This document shows, piece by piece, positions 13,720 to 15,065 of a DNA stretch of 15,065 nt (position 1 is the first letter of the stretch; the number at the start of each line of letters is the position of its first letter). This DNA comes from Candidatus Vogelbacteria bacterium (GTDB taxonomy: Bacteria; Patescibacteria; Paceibacteria; UBA9973; UBA12445). The stretch covers positions 1 to 15,065 of the forward strand of contig JACQCW010000002.1 of the NCBI GenBank assembly GCA_016201425.1. Reading direction: 5' to 3'. A program made the translations under genes and the position numbers. The notes beneath the pieces are model-generated. The model had not been told where the DNA came from. It worked only from the letters and a program-made list of their open reading frames with translations, and searched no databases.

Positions 13720-15043
13720 AATTTTTTGTTTGATCAGATACCGGATACTTGGGGTTACAAGTGAGACCAAGTGTCTGATATCGCTCTGCTTCTTCGTTTT
13801 TCCCTAAAGCTCTGAATATGTTCGACATCAGAAAAAAAGATCGATAGGCCGAACGCCAGTCAGCATTTAATTTGGAGGAGATCTGCTTCAAAACCACTAA
13901 GGCGTCGTTTGGTTTTCCCTCCGCCTGTAGGACTTTCCCTAGTTCTAGAGCAATTTTATCCGCAGGACTGTATCTCAAATTTTTGATGATCTCCAATTCG
14001 GCTCCCTTTGCGTAAAATGGCAATAGTTTCATGAGAACTTTCGACAGCCAGGCTGGTGAGACGAGGTATAGTAGTATCATGAGCGATTTGAACGACGTCG
14101 GATAGGAAAAGTCTTTATCAATAAAATATTTGTAGATTGGATGTACAATTTCCCGTTTCAAAATCTCATTTCTCAAATCAGATTCATATTTTTTGATCCA
14201 TTCTGCTTCATCAAAACTTTGAACCGTACTCGTTGGATTTATTTTTGCCGTCATACAAACGCCATCTAAAGGTCGTCGATTTCTCCATACTGAGTTTCTG
14301 TACGTTTCTGTGTCGGCAACAACTTTAATGGTATCAAACCCCAAAATCTCAAGATGCATAAGGAGAGACTCAGTGGTTGGGATATTGACGATAGTTCCTT
14401 CTCTGGCAGAGCCATCGTGGTAAGCAGATTCAAATTTTTGCGCTGTAATACCATAGATGGGTTGCTTGAATTGATAGACTAAATCTCTCATCTCAATTTG
14501 TTCTTTCAATTTAGGACTTACGAAGCTTGATGAGATACAGCGTGATTCTATAAAGAGAAAACGCCTGCAGCTATTTCGCAGCTGTCGCAAAGCGAGAGGA
14601 ATTGATTCAACGTGGTACAGCACACCTGCGCAGATCACTATATCAAAAGTTTCCTTGCCTAAGGACTCAATGTTACCACATCTGTAGTCGACTCGGTTTT
14701 CAAGTTTCAATATTTTTCTTACGACTTTACCTTTCTGGATATTCTTTTCTCTTGGTTCGATTCCTACCATTTTGGCAAAGGGAAGATCACTTAAGCCGTG
14801 GAGCACCCAGCCATCATTGCATCCTACGTCCAGAATAGAGAATGTCTTCAGCTCTTCAAGGGTAAAGTTCTCAAGGATTGCTTCACGAATTAATCTGGTA
14901 AAGTAGGCGCTTCGCCCCCTTAAACCTTCCTCATTCCCAACAGAGACATCACCTGAAGACCAAACGGCCATGGAATAGGGGCCATGTGCATTTAAAAGTT
15001 CAATGTCCTCATTGGAAATTTTAGTGCCATCATTTAATGTCAT
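13718..15043 (-). CDS. SAM-dependent methyltransferase with C-terminal helical (TPR-like) extension
   Basis: A 441-residue protein. Residues 65-165 form a class I methyltransferase domain: motif I is SILDVGCNDGWVLHGL (Asp72 to Trp79), the acidic end of strand 2 is GIEPRE (Glu96), and FDIVICAGVLYHVESIPLAL is motif IV and post-motif. It should bind S-adenosylmethionine; the acceptor, perhaps a sugar hydroxyl of the repeat unit, is inferred. Residues about 345-441 are helical with alternating small and hydrophobic residues (DKIALELGKVLQAEGKPNDA; IFRALGKNEEAERYQTLGL) and look like two or three TPR-like repeats, after a hydrophobic stretch (SLMILLYLVSPAWL) that may touch the membrane. ATG 15043 has AAAGGAG 8 bases upstream. 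It is the first gene of the operon visible here; the upstream promoter is outside the window. Confidence 0.88.
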   Translation of the reverse strand: MTLNDGTKISNEDIELLNAHGPYSMAVWSSGDVSVGNEEGLRGRSAYFTRLIREAILENFTLEELKTFSILDVGCNDGWVLHGLSDLPFAKMVGIEPREKNIQKGKVVRKILKLENRVDYRCGNIESLGKETFDIVICAGVLYHVESIPLALRQLRNSCRRFLFIESRCISSSFVSPKLKEQIEMRDLVYQFKQPIYGITAQKFESAYHDGSAREGTIVNIPTTESLLMHLEILGFDTIKVVADTETYRNSVWRNRRPLDGVCMTAKINPTSTVQSFDEAEWIKKYESDLRNEILKREIVHPIYKYFIDKDFSYPTSFKSLMILLYLVSPAWLSKVLMKLLPFYAKGAELEIIKNLRYSPADKIALELGKVLQAEGKPNDALVVLKQISSKLNADWRSAYRSFFLMSNIFRALGKNEEAERYQTLGLTCNPKYPVSDQTKN

Positions 15044-15051
15044 TTGTTGCT

Positions 15052-15058
15052 CTCCTTT
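15052..15058 (-). promoter_or_regulatory. Shine-Dalgarno AAAGGAG for the methyltransferase gene
   Basis: AAAGGAG on the minus strand lies 8 bases before ATG 15043. Only 22 bases of upstream sequence are in the window, too few to show a promoter or the preceding gene. Confidence 0.75.
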
Positions 15059-15065
15059 GCTGTTG

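Overview
The window is an internal part of a surface-polysaccharide locus, most likely O-antigen or capsule, from a Gram-negative bacterium. All supported genes lie on the minus strand and read from the right edge to the left edge. They are packed as one operon with many 1-19 base overlaps (ATGA, GTGA, TTGA) and no gap above about 70 bases. I see no promoter, terminator, RNA gene, CRISPR array or insertion sequence. Base composition is mixed (hand-counted 60-base lines range from about 27% to 60% G+C), as is common in polysaccharide loci assembled by horizontal transfer. The taxon cannot be fixed. One gene belongs to the LIC12162 family, first described from the Leptospira LPS locus, but that family is spread more widely.

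Layout in transcription order. (1) Right part, 15043-8702: a SAM methyltransferase with a helical tail, a small VOC/glyoxalase-fold protein, a LIC12162-family putative transferase, an SDR sugar enzyme, a GT2 glycosyltransferase and a CmcI-type methyltransferase-like protein. (2) Middle, 8705-5972: a second SDR and a two-subunit thiamine-diphosphate enzyme related to the pyruvate dehydrogenase E1 component. The E1-beta gene is broken into two frames. (3) 5975-2694: CDP-glucose synthesis and 4,6-dehydration (rfbF, rfbG), an RmlC-like cupin and a third SDR, together a CDP-deoxysugar module. (4) Left part, 2697-1: a second GT2, a Wzy-like membrane polymerase interrupted by an in-frame TGA, and the N-terminal part of a GT4 glycosyltransferase that runs off the left edge.

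How the genes may work together: RfbF and RfbG make CDP-4-keto-6-deoxyglucose. The cupin and SDRs could epimerise and reduce it. The E1-like pair sits directly upstream of rfbF and could add a two-carbon acyl unit to a 4-keto sugar, giving a branched-chain sugar; this is the most interesting hypothesis here. The two methyltransferase-like proteins could O-methylate the product. GT2, GT4 and LIC12162 proteins would assemble the repeat unit, and the Wzy-like protein would polymerise it. No flippase (Wzx), no initiating phosphosugar transferase and no RfbH-type 3-dehydrase is present in the window. Two genes (wzy-like and E1-beta) are interrupted, so the locus is either decaying or contains sequence errors.
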